From Beroe forskalii (taxonomy: Eukaryota; Ctenophora; Nuda; Beroida; Beroidae): a stretch of DNA of 64,000 bases. Made by a program: the position numbers and the translations under genes. The notes below the pieces were generated by a model. That model was not told the DNA's origin. It saw only the letters and a list, made by a program, of their open reading frames with translations, and did not search any database. Shown one piece after another: positions 45,553-55,997 of the stretch. Location of the stretch: assembly GCA_011033025.1 (NCBI GenBank), contig WFMF01000386.1:106994-170993 (forward strand), in the 5' to 3' direction. The stretch's first letter is position 1. Each line of letters opens with the position of its first letter.

Positions 45553-47745
45553 TGCGGGAGATTGCCGGGAGTACTCCGAGAGTCCTCCGGGAGTATTAAG
45601 ACATTACGGGAGTCCTCCGGGAGTACTCCAGGAGTCCTACGGGAGTCCCACGGTAGTCCTATGGGAGTCCCCTGTGATTCCTCTGGGAATTCCTAACTGA
45701 GTTCTACGGGAGTCCCTCGGGAGTCCCCCGGGAGTCCTGCAAGCCCAGTGACAGAACACTGCTGATCTGCCACGCTCAGCGTGGTGACAAGTCGGCCTTC
45801 TCCAGACGTGATTTTGGCGAAAAATTAACGATAATCATAATCACTATATAATAGCTTTGGACGCAAAAGGGCGATTCAACATTCATGACATTGGCAATTT
45901 CACCAAATTTCGTCGTTGCATGAATACACCATTTCGAACGGCACGTTATCATAGCTTAATAACGTAGGCACGGCCTTGGAATCGATATTGGTCAGAAAGT
46001 GTCGTTATAGCTCCCGCAATGACTTATGAAAATGAAGACGTGATTTCAGATCACGTCTGCACTCTCAGATCAGCGTTTTACCAGTCTCAGCATTTTTCTT
46101 GTGTTTGAATAATAAGCGTAATTAAGCAAAGAATTGTGAACTAATGACATCAAAATACCGTCAAAATATCATAGTCCATCGCAACGAAAAGTTTTGCAGC
46201 TATCAGATAATGTCTTCACACTCAGATCAGTGTTTAGCCACTTTCAGGCGCAGGCGTGATTTGAAAATCACGTCTCCGGCTGAGCGTGCAAAATGCTGAT
46301 CTGGCGTGCAGACATCTGATCTGAAATCGTCTCCGCTCTGAAAGTAGAAAAACACTGATCTGAGTGTGAAGACATTCTGATAGCTGCAAAACGTTTTTCG
46401 TTGCGATGGACTGCAATTTTGACGGTATTTTGATGTCGATAGTTCTAACTCTTTGCTTAATTACACTCATTTTTCAAACACAAGGAAAATGTTTAAGTGC
46501 ATTTCAAATTATCAACTTTTACTATGGTAAGTGCCGTAACTAAGTGACTAATACTTGTCTGACATCTGATCAGCAAGGCAGTCACCACAATTACCTCGGC
46601 TTTTGTTTATGTGGCATGTATTTCATACCCAGCGCACAGTAGTGTGTAATCACCATAAATAATTAATGAACGTAACACACTCGCTAAGTAGATTCATGCT
46701 GTGAGACGATACAAAATTTATAAGGTATAATTTCGGAAAAAATTATGCCGGTGATGGAAGACGTGATTTGGTACTCCTGAAATTTGGGATCGGCGAGTTG
46801 CTGACTGTGTTCTGTCACTGGGCCTTCGTGTCTCCCTCGGGAGTATTCCAGGAGTCCCACAAGAGTCCTACGGGAGTCCTGCGAGAGTCCTACGGGAGTT
46901 CCAAAAGAGTCCTATGAGAGTCCCACGGGAGTCCTGCCAGAGTCCCACGGGAGTCCGAAGGAGTCCCACGGAGTGCTCTCACAGAGGTCCTCCGGAGTCC
47001 TACAGCCTACAGGAGTCCTATAGGAGGCCCTAAGCGGAGTCCCAAGGGAGTGCCACGGGAGTCTCGAGGGAGTGCCACGGGAGTCTCGAGGGAGTGCCAC
47101 GGGAGGCTCGAGGGAGTGCCACGAGAGTCTCGAGGGAGTCCCACGGGAGTCTCGAGGGAGTGCCACGGGAGTCCTGCAAGAGTCCCACGGGAGTCTCGAG
47201 GGAGTGCCACGGGAGTCTCGAGGGAGTGCCACGGGAGTCTCGAGGGAGTGCCACGGGAGTCTCGAGGGAGTCCCACAAGAGTCTCGAGGGAGTGCCACGG
47301 GAGTCTCGAGAGAGTCCCACCGGAGTCTCGAGGGAGTCCCACCGGAGTCTCGAGGGAGTCCCACGGAGTCTCGAGGGAGTCCCATGGGAGTCGAGTCCCC
47401 CAGGAGTACTCCGAGTCAGGAGTCCCACAAGATTCCAACGGAATCTTACGGGAGTCCTGCGAGAGTCCCATGGGAGTCCTACAGCTACGGGAGTCCCCCA
47501 GAAGTCCTCCGAGTCCCACAGGACTACGGGAGTCTCGGGGAGCCCCATGAGAGTTCGAGGAGTCCCATGGGAGTCCCACGGGAGTCTTACCGGTGGACTC
47601 CCAAGGACTCCACGTTGGACTCCCTAAAGACTCCTGTAGGACTCCCAGAGGCTCCTGGGGACTCCCGGGAGGACTCAAGAGGACTCCAAGCAGCCCCCGT
47701 AACACTCCCTTGGGACTCTGGCAGGGCTCCCAGGGGAATCCACAG
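45553..47745. repeat. GGGAGTCC / 22-bp minisatellite
   Basis: Two blocks, about 45553-45740 and 46825-47745, built on GGGAGTCC units. The core at 47040-47380 is a regular 22-bp unit, GGGAGTCTCGAGGGAGTGCC plus AC. Long open frames on both strands (for example 47094-47627 plus, 47007-47789 minus) come from the lack of stops in the repeat and are not genes. The blocks are separated by the TIR element at 45744-46822. Confidence 0.85.
45744..46822. mobile_element. ~1.1-kb TIR element nested in the minisatellite
   Basis: Ends CCCAGTGACAGAACAC and GTGTTCTGTCACTGGG are perfect inverts. A second inner inverted pair of about 150 bp (TTCACACTCAGATCAGTGTT near 46212; AACACTGATCTGAGTGTGAA near 46348) makes the centre a foldback, and ACGTGATTT-AGATCACGT palindromes recur. 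No clear target duplication and no coding sequence. Confidence 0.7.
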
Positions 47746-48387
47746 TAATTCTCTTGAATAGTTGAATGACTGTTATAAAATCTATGCAAGGTCTTTCAGG
47801 AGTTATAGCAAATTCTACTTTCAATGCATGGAATTGAAGAGGTTGATATTTATACAATCATTGATTGGTGTTTCCAATTTCAAGTTTGTACACTGCACAG
47901 TTACCATTTGTGTTATAACTCAGTCTTCTATTGATAAGCTCATACTTAAATTATGCAAATATTTATATTCCACATTGATTGGTAAAAATAAGATAATATT
48001 ATCATGATATGAAATATGGATAAATTTGCCTAAAGCTTCACTTGGTTGCATATGCAACCAGAGGATTTCTGGCCCCATGGGGGTCCAAAACCTCAAATTT
48101 TGATCGTAGAAGTTATGCGACCTCATCTAGACACAAAATCCAAAATTTCATCAAAATCGGACCAGGTTCTGACCTACCGGGCATTAAGGGGTTAAAGTTA
48201 CCGCAATGGTCGTATTATGTTGGGCGGATGAGGTTTCCGAGGCCCCAAAACCTCTACTTTTCGAGATATCCGCATAAAACCTATACGCGAGTAGCTTATT
48301 TGAACGTACGCAGGTAATATCTATACAAGTCAAAGAAATCTCGACATTAACTACCACAAAGTGAAAATATTGAGCTAATTATGCATG

Positions 48388-48723
48388 GATTAAACAGGAT
48401 TAAACAGGATTAAACAAAAATAGTCCTTAGAAGCTCTAACGCTCCTGTCTGGACGGGATATGTACAATATCACAAGGTAACACTCATTCTCAAATAAGCA
48501 CACACATGAACACAGAAAAGCGTGGCAGCAAAAAAGTTCATATTTTAGCGCCGTTTGCTCTGTTCTTCTAATTCAGCACAGGTTGCAATTGTTCTCTTGA
48601 GCAACTCCTCGGCAGTGAGTTCAGGTGCACCCTTCTCACTGGCAGCAGATGAGGAGGCTGCGGCTTTAGGAGCCTTCTTAGAGGGAGCAGTGTGAGGAGT
48701 CTTGGAGGTAACAGGTGCAGCTT
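48388..48723 (-). pseudogene. Retrocopied 3' end of an unidentified mRNA
   Basis: Inserted into host-repeat copy 1 with a 10-bp duplication ATTATGCATG/ATTATGCGTG (48378-48387, 48724-48733); copy 2 lacks it. Read on the minus strand it has the last 57 codons of a Lys/Ala-rich protein (APSKKAPKAAASSAASEK, then ELTAEELLKRTIATCAELEE, ending EQSKRR and a stop at 48545), about 130 nt of 3' UTR, and a tail of GTTTAATCCT repeated about three times in place of poly(A). I do not recognise the parent gene. Confidence 0.65.
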
Positions 48724-49574
48724 ATTATGCGTGTATCAGATGTTATTTCGATCAGCTGACGTTACAAAATAGTTCTGAGTGGATTGAATACTGATATTTT
48801 GGATGCAATTTCCTCGTCTCAGGCGCATATAGATCCGAAAATTATTTAAGTTCATCGACTCCACTTTGAAGCTATTTTATGAATGACTACCAAGATAGTA
48901 GCCTGTTATTGCTTTACTTAAAAAACAATTGCCTTGGATAGTGGGTACTTCAAAGCTAATTATTAATTATTGGCATTTCATGTCAACCATCAGAAAGTTT
49001 CAAGCATATTGGTTCCGTTTCGTGTCACAGCATGAAGCATCCAAAACTACAAGACCATCAGAAAAATTGATTACACCAGTTACATCTCTACGGTATAGTC
49101 TAGATTGATATAATGAATCTTTGGTTTCATAGCATATGGAACAACACATGTTAGCAAATTCCTGGACAGGAACTCAAACTTCAATTCCACTCACTCAACT
49201 TACATTGTTGAAAAGTTAAACATCGATAATCAACTAGATTGATAGATAGTACGAAAGTTCAAAAACTCACGAAGCTTAGGTCTGGAATGGACATACTTGA
49301 TACTCACATTCGTTTGCTGACCTCATGCAATGTGTACTATCAGATTATACATTATCTTCAAACCAACTCTTACTTTTAAAGAAAATGTCAATTGATCGTC
49401 TTGAATGGGATGTATTCGGTGGACACAGGAACTTCCAGGAGTCTGGATTAGGTCATAGTGTTAGTTTCTATCGTTACCTGGGGTTCTGAGTTTTCATTGC
49501 TATAAAAATTATAGAAGTCACCTGGTATACTAGCATCAGACCCACATGCCCAGTTTCAATCATCATAGTTATGT

Positions 49575-49870
49575 GTTATGCCAGGTAGCGCAGTGGTTAA
49601 GGCGTCGTACTTTCAATCGAGAGATTGGCGGTTCGATTCCTGGCCGTGCCTACTGTGTTAAGGGTGAGAATTCTTACCTAAGCAGCCACACGGTTCACTC
49701 AGCCGAGCGTACAGGAAACTGTGTTGGAGGGTTAAATGAGGAGCTGCCCATTGCAGCGAAGTCTCGGGCGACTACAGTATGGATTACACTTCTTTAACCG
49801 TCACTGGCTTGATTACACTTGAATCCTTTGATTCCTGTCATTGGCTGTTACAGCTGTTGGAATAGAAGTA
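49575..49870 (+). mobile_element. tRNA-derived SINE
   Basis: The head resembles a tRNA with box A (TAGCGCAGTGGTTAAGGCGT at 49586) and box B (GGTTCGATTCC at 49629), so it can be transcribed by RNA polymerase III. The body runs through AAACTGTGTTGGAGGG and a tail region TGGATTACACTTCTTTAACC ... TAGAAGTAG. The tail recurs at 53982. The body family is not recognised. Cloverleaf pairing is too poor for a working tRNA. Confidence 0.8.
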
Positions 49871-50735
49871 GATCATACATTATTTTCCTTAAGCACATCT
49901 TACTGTCTTTTTGAGCTCAAAATTGAATAAATCATTCACACTCAATCACCCTTTCCTAATTGCTTTATTAGTTTATTGTGTCCAAATCACCACCATTCTG
50001 TTACCAAATCTTCCTCAAGCATACATCATTGCTTAAACCCCAACTCAAGAATTTCACTCTGTGAATCTTTTCATGGTCATCGTCCAGAATCCGAAAGGAT
50101 ATATAATGACATAATGGTTTTGGATGCACTCCAAGATTATAAAATGTAAGTAGGCTGGGTTTTGGGATATATTCATATATCCAAACATAGCTCTGCTGAA
50201 CTTTGAGAATCCTTTGGCTGGGCAGTTCTATGCCCCAAAATATGTAGGGGGAAAGCCTTGGAAAGTAGGGCATACAATAAGGCGACCATTCTTTTATTGT
50301 ATTTCGTGGAGCTCAGAAAATAGGGCAAAATCCACACAACAGGGCAAAAGGAGGGCTTTGCAGGGCAACTTCCAAAAAGCAGGGCATGGCAGGGCACCCT
50401 GATAAAAGCAGGGCATTTCGGCTTCCAAACGTAATAACTGTCAAGAAGTAATTCACTCTAAAAAACACCAGAGGTTACATTTGAACTGCTTCCTGTTGCT
50501 TTGATAGGCAGTTCTACAATATTTGCCTCTTACTCTCTTAAATTGCAAAAATATGTCGCCACTGGTCAAATATCGGTTTTGCTGTTCTTGTAGAAGCTGC
50601 TTACTACCTAGCCATACCTGCTTAGTGCTTACCACCATGAAAATATATTTGGATTATTCAAACTCAGTTAAGCCCAAAGTGGAGTCGACACAACTTCATG
50701 AACCTACTCATAAACCTAATCATCATTTTCGACAA
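49871..50735. other. Intergenic, no supported gene
   Basis: Contains GCAGGGCA-type short iterations at 50210-50420 and otherwise no clear feature. The ORFs here have no protein signature. Confidence 0.4.
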
Positions 50736-51289
50736 TTTAGTTTTTAGATCTAGATGTGTCTAGGGAATTGCATACTGCATAGCAAAATATCAGTATTCAA
50801 TCCACTCAGAACTATTTTGTAACGTCAGCTGATCCAAATAACATCTGATACATGCATAATTAGCTCAATATTTTCACTTTGTGGTAGTTAATGTCGAGAT
50901 TTCTTTGACTTGTATAGATATTACCTGCGTACGTTCAAATAAGCTACTCGCGTATAGGTTTCATGCGGATCTCTCAAAAAGTAAAGGTTTTGGGGCCTCG
51001 GAAACCTCATCCGCCCAACATAATTCGACCATTGCGGTCATTTTAAGGTGCTCATGGAGGTCTGTATCTCATTCAGAAGCTGAGATATCGTATTTTGAAC
51101 ATCTGGCGCCCATGCGCCTGAGGGAAAATTGAAAAAAAATCGTATTTGCCCCACTCCGATTTTGGTAGACTTTTTTGTGGGACCTCAGGGGACTCAATAT
51201 GAACAGATCCACGTGAAATCAGCTTGTTATATTCGATTTTGGGGGTCAATGCAAAAATGCGTTGGACTACTATGCCAGTAGTGAGTAGC

Positions 51290-51800
51290 CTCTACGTTTT
51301 GTGTTCTGCGATCTGAATCTGTCTCATTGAAGTTCATTAAAACTCAAATTTCTTTTTCTTCCTGTGCGTGGCACGCTGTTATGATCTGTGTGTGGGTCAT
51401 TCCAGTACGGCTGTGCGAAGGCACTAGCCAATGGAAAGCCCATGTGCGGTAAACGGCACGTGTTGCAACGCGTAGCAGCACCTAACAGCTTCATGACACT
51501 GTTTTAGCTTCTAGCAAATCACTACAGGGTCGGCTGACTTCTTCAAACTACCATGACCTCTACCCTAGAGCTATGCTAGCGGGGGAGAGATTGTACTCTT
51601 AAAGCGAGTACGCTTATAAATTGTACGCATACCTGAATGGGAACATGCCGACCCAGGTTTCTTGAAGGGTATGGTCGTGCATATATGTCCTCCAAATCCG
51701 TGGGGTTGGGGGCACTACGGAGGCTTTAGTAAGCCTACCGTCTCTTATAATAATAATAATAATAATAATATGCCTCTATGCCAATAAGGTCATGAGTTAT
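51290..51800. other. Intergenic, no supported gene
   Basis: No recognised gene. A short (AAT)n run lies at about 51750-51770. Confidence 0.4.
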
Positions 51801-51810
51801 TGTGGTTTAA

Positions 51811-52144
51811 GGGGCCATCCATAAACGATGTCCGCAAAGAGAGGGGAGGGGGGAGTCTGGCCAATGTGGACGTTTGCGGAGGTAGGGGGAGGGGGGTGTT
51901 TGGCAAAATGCGGACATCCGCATTTATGAAAATTTTGGTCGAGTTGACTGGTCTTTCACTAGAAAATAGTCGATTTATTAGAATTTTGACTTAGATTTTT
52001 GACATCACATCAAGAAATAAAAATATTTTGAATGAAAATGCGAACGTCTGGAGGGGTATTTCAGGCTGGGGACGTTTGCAGACAAGGGGGGAGGGAGGGG
52101 TCTAAAATAGTGGAAATTTTGTGGACGTCCTTTATGGATGGCCC
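51811..52144. mobile_element. Harbinger-like MITE, TSD TAA
   Basis: Ends GGGGCCATCCATAAA and TTTATGGATGGCCC, flanked by TAA at 51808-51810 and 52145-52147. Like the element at 7215 it has four G on the left and three on the right complement, so the two are probably related families. G-rich interior with GGACGT/ACGTCC pairs. No ORF. Confidence 0.8.
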
Positions 52145-52147
52145 TAA

Positions 52148-53070
52148 AGATTTCAATGCAATGACATCATATGGGCACAAGAGGTTGCCATGTAGCACTA
52201 CAAAAAATATGAAACAAATCTATGTATTGTTTCAATACATAGGTGTTAAATTGGGCACAACTGTCTGAATTTCAGCTGATTGTATATTGTAAACTTTAAA
52301 CACAACACATATTAAATTAACTAACTGAGGATGTGTTGAGGCTGCTCCTCGGAGATCCTGAAGATGATTCATAGCTTTTCATTAAGTCAATCTTAAAGTT
52401 ATGTTTCGAAACTGTCAGTTGATATTGTGGAGTAGTTATTTGGCTTGAATCATAATTCTTACTTTCAATGAAAGACAGCATTTCTATTAAAAATGTAATA
52501 TAATTCAGATTCAAATTGAATTTGAATTTGAATAAAATGTTTACAGCACAATGACAATGAATGTATTTTCTCGAGTTTATATTATGAATGAAGCTCAACT
52601 GTATCGAACTAAGTTTCAAGATGTGTGAATATGGATTAGAAGTAACCTGTACTCATGCTGCACTAGTACACATCTTGCCCTAACCAGGGCCCTGGTTACG
52701 CGCACAGAGGGAAGTACACATCAAGGGTATCAAAGAAGCATTATTTATTTCTTTAGAGCAAGACATTTGTGGACATAGGGGGATGTGTTTTTTTGCAACA
52801 CGACCCTCCAAAATTCCAAGTGGTGAAATACATTGAGTTGTAGGATGTTACCCTACCCTCCGCCGCGCACGCAACGTTTTCCTAGTATGCAACACGACCC
52901 TCCAAACCTCCGAGTGTTGCGCGCAGGGATGGGAGAAATCCATCAATACATTGAGACGTTGTCTGCCCCATATTTTTTTTAATACAACCTCTTCGAGTAT
53001 AGAGTACAATCTGGGTTCCCCTGACCAAGGGCGTCCCGAGACGGTTTAGTGCGAGCGGTTTGTCGCGCCT
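52148..53070. other. Intergenic, nothing firm
   Basis: No gene recognised. GACCCTCCAAA-CACGACCCTCC occurs twice near 52800-52910 and may be a short duplication. Confidence 0.35.
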
Positions 53071-53074
53071 TCCG

Positions 53075-53640
53075 TGCGCTTCCTAAGCCCACATAGGTGT
53101 GTGTACGCGCGCGGCGCTTCCCTGGGGAAGCGCGCCGCGCATCAGCAGACAGGGATATACGTGTTTAGCAATCCGTGCGCGAAGCCATTCCTAAAGCTAA
53201 GCCCGCCCGCATGCATTGGTGTGAGGAAGCGCGCCGCGCAACGCAAACAGGGATATACGTGCATTTTCCAAGCGAAACCAGGGTTCTGGTAAAAGCAAAG
53301 TTTGGGCGCATGCAAGTGCGCGGAGCGGAGTTCCCCTAACCAGGGGCGTCGCGGCTTGCCGCGCGGCGCACTCCGTGCGCGAAACCAGGGCGCTGGTTAG
53401 AGCATTAGGGCAAGGAGCGGAGAGGGCCAGGCAGGCAGGCAACGCTTGGCAAGTTAGCACCTAGTTAAGTGAAATTACCCCCCCCCCCAAACAAGGAGCA
53501 CCTGCCGCGGCCGCATGGCCCACTCTTCCTAAGCCCGCATAGGTGTGCGTACGCGCGCCGCGCTACCCTACGGGAAGCGCGCCGCGCAACGCAGACAGGG
53601 ATATACGTGTTTAGCAAGGCCCACTCTGTGTGCAAAACCA
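53075..53640. repeat. GC-rich diverged tandem repeat with GCGCGCCGCGC
   Basis: Blocks at about 53080-53165, 53195-53270 and 53525-53620 share the order CCTAAGCCC, GCATAGGTGTG, GCGCGCCGCGC, ACAGGGATATACGTG, TTTAGCAA or TTTCCAAG. They contrast sharply with the AT-rich surroundings. The short ORFs follow the repeat phase and are not genes. Confidence 0.65.
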
Positions 53641-53710
53641 GGCTTTTTGCTTGAAAAAGAATTTAAAATTTAATTTGTTCAGCACATCCTTCCTAAGCCC
53701 ACATAATTCC

Positions 53711-53959
53711 GGCTAGTGTCCCATATAACTCTGGGCTCTTCATTATCTATGATAATGACGTCACTCAGAAAAATACATTTAAGCGCACCTAGCGCTTTAA
53801 GTTTAAGGGTTAGGGTCAGGATTAGGGTCAGGATTTGTTAGGGTTAGGGTAAGGATTAAGGTTAGGGTTTTGGTTAGGGTTATGGTAAGGTTTAGGATAC
53901 AGAAAAATTGACGTTTAGATCTGTGACGTCACTCAGCCAGAGTTATATGGGACACATAC
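53711..53959. mobile_element. 249-bp MITE carrying TTAGGG repeats, 9-bp TSD
   Basis: Inverted ends containing GTGTCCCATATAACTCTGG and its complement, flanked by the perfect 9-bp repeat CATAATTCC (53702-53710, 53960-53968). The interior (53805-53895) is a degenerate run of TTAGGG/TTAGGGTCAGGA telomere-like units, and GTGACGTCACTCAG lies near one end. A 9-bp duplication fits Mutator-like elements. Confidence 0.8.
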
Positions 53960-53975
53960 CATAATTCCCCTAACC

Positions 53976-54080
53976 AGTATGGATTACACTTACTTAACAA
54001 TCACTGGCTTGTTATCTTGGATCCTACAATTCCTGCATGCCTTTGGCTGTACAGCTGTTTGATTTTTTGAATAGAAGTAA
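53976..54080 (+). mobile_element. SINE 3' fragment
   Basis: Matches the tail half of the SINE at 49575: CAGTATGGATTACACTT, AATCACTGGCTTG, TGGCTGTACAGCTG, GAATAGAAGTA. The tRNA head is absent, so it is 5' truncated. Confidence 0.75.
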
Positions 54081-54420
54081 AACCTTCAAGATTAGATAAA
54101 ATAAGGCTGAGTTTTAAGTGAAAATGGCTGAAATTATGCATTTTGAGAAGGGGATCCATTTTTTTCAAAAATTGTTGAGGAGATTATTCCACTTTGTCAA
54201 GCTAAATTTTGATACAATAACCCTATTTCAACTCAGGAGAATTAAAATTGGCATGGAGATATTCCTGAAGATGGAATCTTAAGTTCTGAAACTGTCAGTA
54301 GATTTGCATTGTCAGGCGTTGCCTGACCCCCTCGCGCGCGCGAAGCGCGCACGCCACGACTCGCAGAGTTAAAATTTTAAATAATGGGTCTGACGACGTC
54401 AGACAAGATTTGCATGGTTG

Positions 54421-54683
54421 TGTAAGCCTCTACTTGGGATCGATAGGTAAGCAATAAAGCAACCAGTTGAATGTAAAATATAAACCAATCCAAAGTATAG
54501 GTAGGTAGATCACAATCCTGAATACGAGTACTTCCTAGAAGGGTAAAGGTGAATATTCTATAATCATTAATGAAGTTAATAGAATAATTCAAGTCAATGG
54601 TCAAGAGGATCTTATCGAAATGATATACCTAGAGAGAATCATAAATCAATCAAAGAATAAGAGAGACCCAAGTGGGTCTGACA
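54421..54683 (-). repeat. 3' LTR of the gypsy-type element
   Basis: 263 bp, TGTAAG...TCTGACA as written on the plus strand. A purine-rich tract GGAGGGGAGAG (minus strand, about 54687-54697) precedes it, where plus-strand DNA priming is expected. Confidence 0.9.
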
Positions 54684-54847
54684 TCACTCTCCCCTCCAAA
54701 AAAATATGGCTCCCAAATAAAAATTTCCATTATGAAGAATTTATCCAATAAAAATGTATTAAAAGTAATCTCGTTCAACTCAAATATTAAACAAATAACA
54801 ATTTCCAGGTTCTGCATTCAATATGAATGAAATATCTGATCACTAAG

Positions 54848-55956
54848 ACCCCAACTAGTCGGTACATACCGCGGTACGCACACAATGCGTCATGAACATG
54901 TCCCCTAACTAGTTGGTACATACCGCGATGCGTACACGGTATGTACCCGATTAGTTAGAACATGTTCCGCGGTACATACCCCGGAACAAATCCTAACTAG
55001 TCGGTGCATACCGCGGCATTACCGCCTCTGCGCGCGCATTTATTCCCCAAATTTCTTGCGATAAAGAGGTGAAGCTTGCAACAAACGAAGGTCAATGATC
55101 AAGGTAATTGAAGCAAATCACTAGGTATTTTACAACATCAAGAGCCACCAGAGTCAAACTCCGATCTTCCAGAATCAAGGCAAACATAGTGAAGGCAACA
55201 AGAGTCAAGGCAACAAGAGTCAAGGCAACCAGTATAATGCAACCTGAGTCAGTGAGTCAAGGCAACCAGAGAGACAGAGCAAACAACGGATAACATAGCA
55301 GCATCAAGGAAATGGTGTCTGCAGATGAGATGGGTGTTGACCCCTGCTTGGTCCTGTTCACGTGACCTATAGGCCTGGCATGCATAGAGCGAACCAGACA
55401 CCCAATCAACCCCACCAGACAGTTTCAATCTGTCCAACCCCTGCATGCTAGGTATATGGGTCACGTGACCAGTACCCAGCGGGGGTCGGCGCCCATCCTA
55501 TCAGTAGGCATCATTTTCCTTGGTGCTGCTATGCGATCCTTTGTTTTCTCTGACTGTCTTTTCCTTGACTCACTGACTCAGGTTGCCTTGACTCTTGTTG
55601 CCTTGACTCTGTTTGCCTTGATTCTAGAAGATCGGAGTTTGACTCTGGTGACTTTGACTCTTGATGATGTAAAAAACCTAGTGGTTTGCTTTAATTGCCT
55701 TGATCATTGACCTTTGTTTGTTGCAATCTTCACCTCTTTATCGCAAGAAATTTGGGAATAAATGCGCGCGCAGAGGCGGTACGTACCGCGGTATGTACCG
55801 ACTAGTTAGGATTTGTTCCGGGGTATGTACCGCGGAACATGTTCTAACTAATCGGTACATACCGTGGTACGTACCGCGGTATGTACCGACTAGTTAGGAC
55901 ATGTTCCGCGGTACGTACCGTGGTACGTACCGCGGTATGTACCGACTAGTTGGGGT
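54848..55956. mobile_element. Foldback element with GTACCGCGGTAC palindromes
   Basis: Ends ACCCCAACTAGTCGGTACAT and its complement, flanked by CTAAG (54843-54847, 55957-55961). The arms are long (about 450 bp each) and consist of repeated CTAACTAGTCGGTACATACC and CGCGGTAC units, then an AGTCAAGGCAAC microrepeat. About 200 bp of loop lies near 55300-55460. It is inserted in the 3' part of the LTR element. No transposase. Confidence 0.85.
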
Positions 55957-55997
55957 CTAAGAACTGAATTCTGAGTTTTCCCAAAGCATCTGAAATA

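Larger units (their letters stand above)
43363..48191. mobile_element. TTAA-flanked (piggyBac-like) non-autonomous element
   Basis: Bounded by TTAA at 43359-43362 and 48192-48195. Ends CCCATTATTGCC and its imperfect inverse GGCATTAAGGGG. Copy 2 of the host repeat at about 51046 shows the unoccupied site with a single TTAA, so the insertion and its target are directly visible. Near both ends are GGTTGCATATGCAACC palindromes (43378, 44444, 44489 region, 44536, 44574 variant, 48042). CC ends at TTAA are the piggyBac pattern. The 4.8-kb interior has no transposase; it holds a minisatellite and a nested TIR element. Confidence 0.85.
43100..51265. repeat. Inverted pair of an older dispersed repeat
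   Basis: Copy 1 on the plus strand runs 43100-43358, 48196-48387 and 48724 to about 48840, split by two insertions. Copy 2 on the minus strand is unbroken from about 51265 to 50740. Shared landmarks: CCCCCAAAATCGAATATAAC, TCAGCTTCTGAATGAGATAC, CCTCATGAGCACC-type sequence, GCGTATAGGTTTCATGCGG complement, and TAGTTCTGAGTGGATTGAAT. Similarity fades beyond CGACTCCACTTT. The motif AGTCCAACGCATTTTTGCA at one end of copy 2 also occurs at 41718. Family not recognised. Confidence 0.75.

Noticed and set aside
46912-47789. Long ORFs on both strands (up to 260 codons)
   Set aside because: They arise from the GGGAGTC minisatellite, overlap on both strands and have no protein family signature.
49580-49652. 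A functional tRNA gene
   Set aside because: Boxes A and B are good, but stems pair poorly and a longer SINE body follows, recurring at 53982.
41718-51270. One giant transposon bounded by AGTCCAACGCATTTTTGCA
   Set aside because: The motif is at both places in inverted orientation, but the sequence next to each does not continue as a TIR and a separate LINE fragment lies inside; more likely ends of separate copies of one repeat.
53805-53895. Chromosome end or fusion point
   Set aside because: The TTAGGG run is short, degenerate and enclosed in a MITE with a 9-bp duplication.
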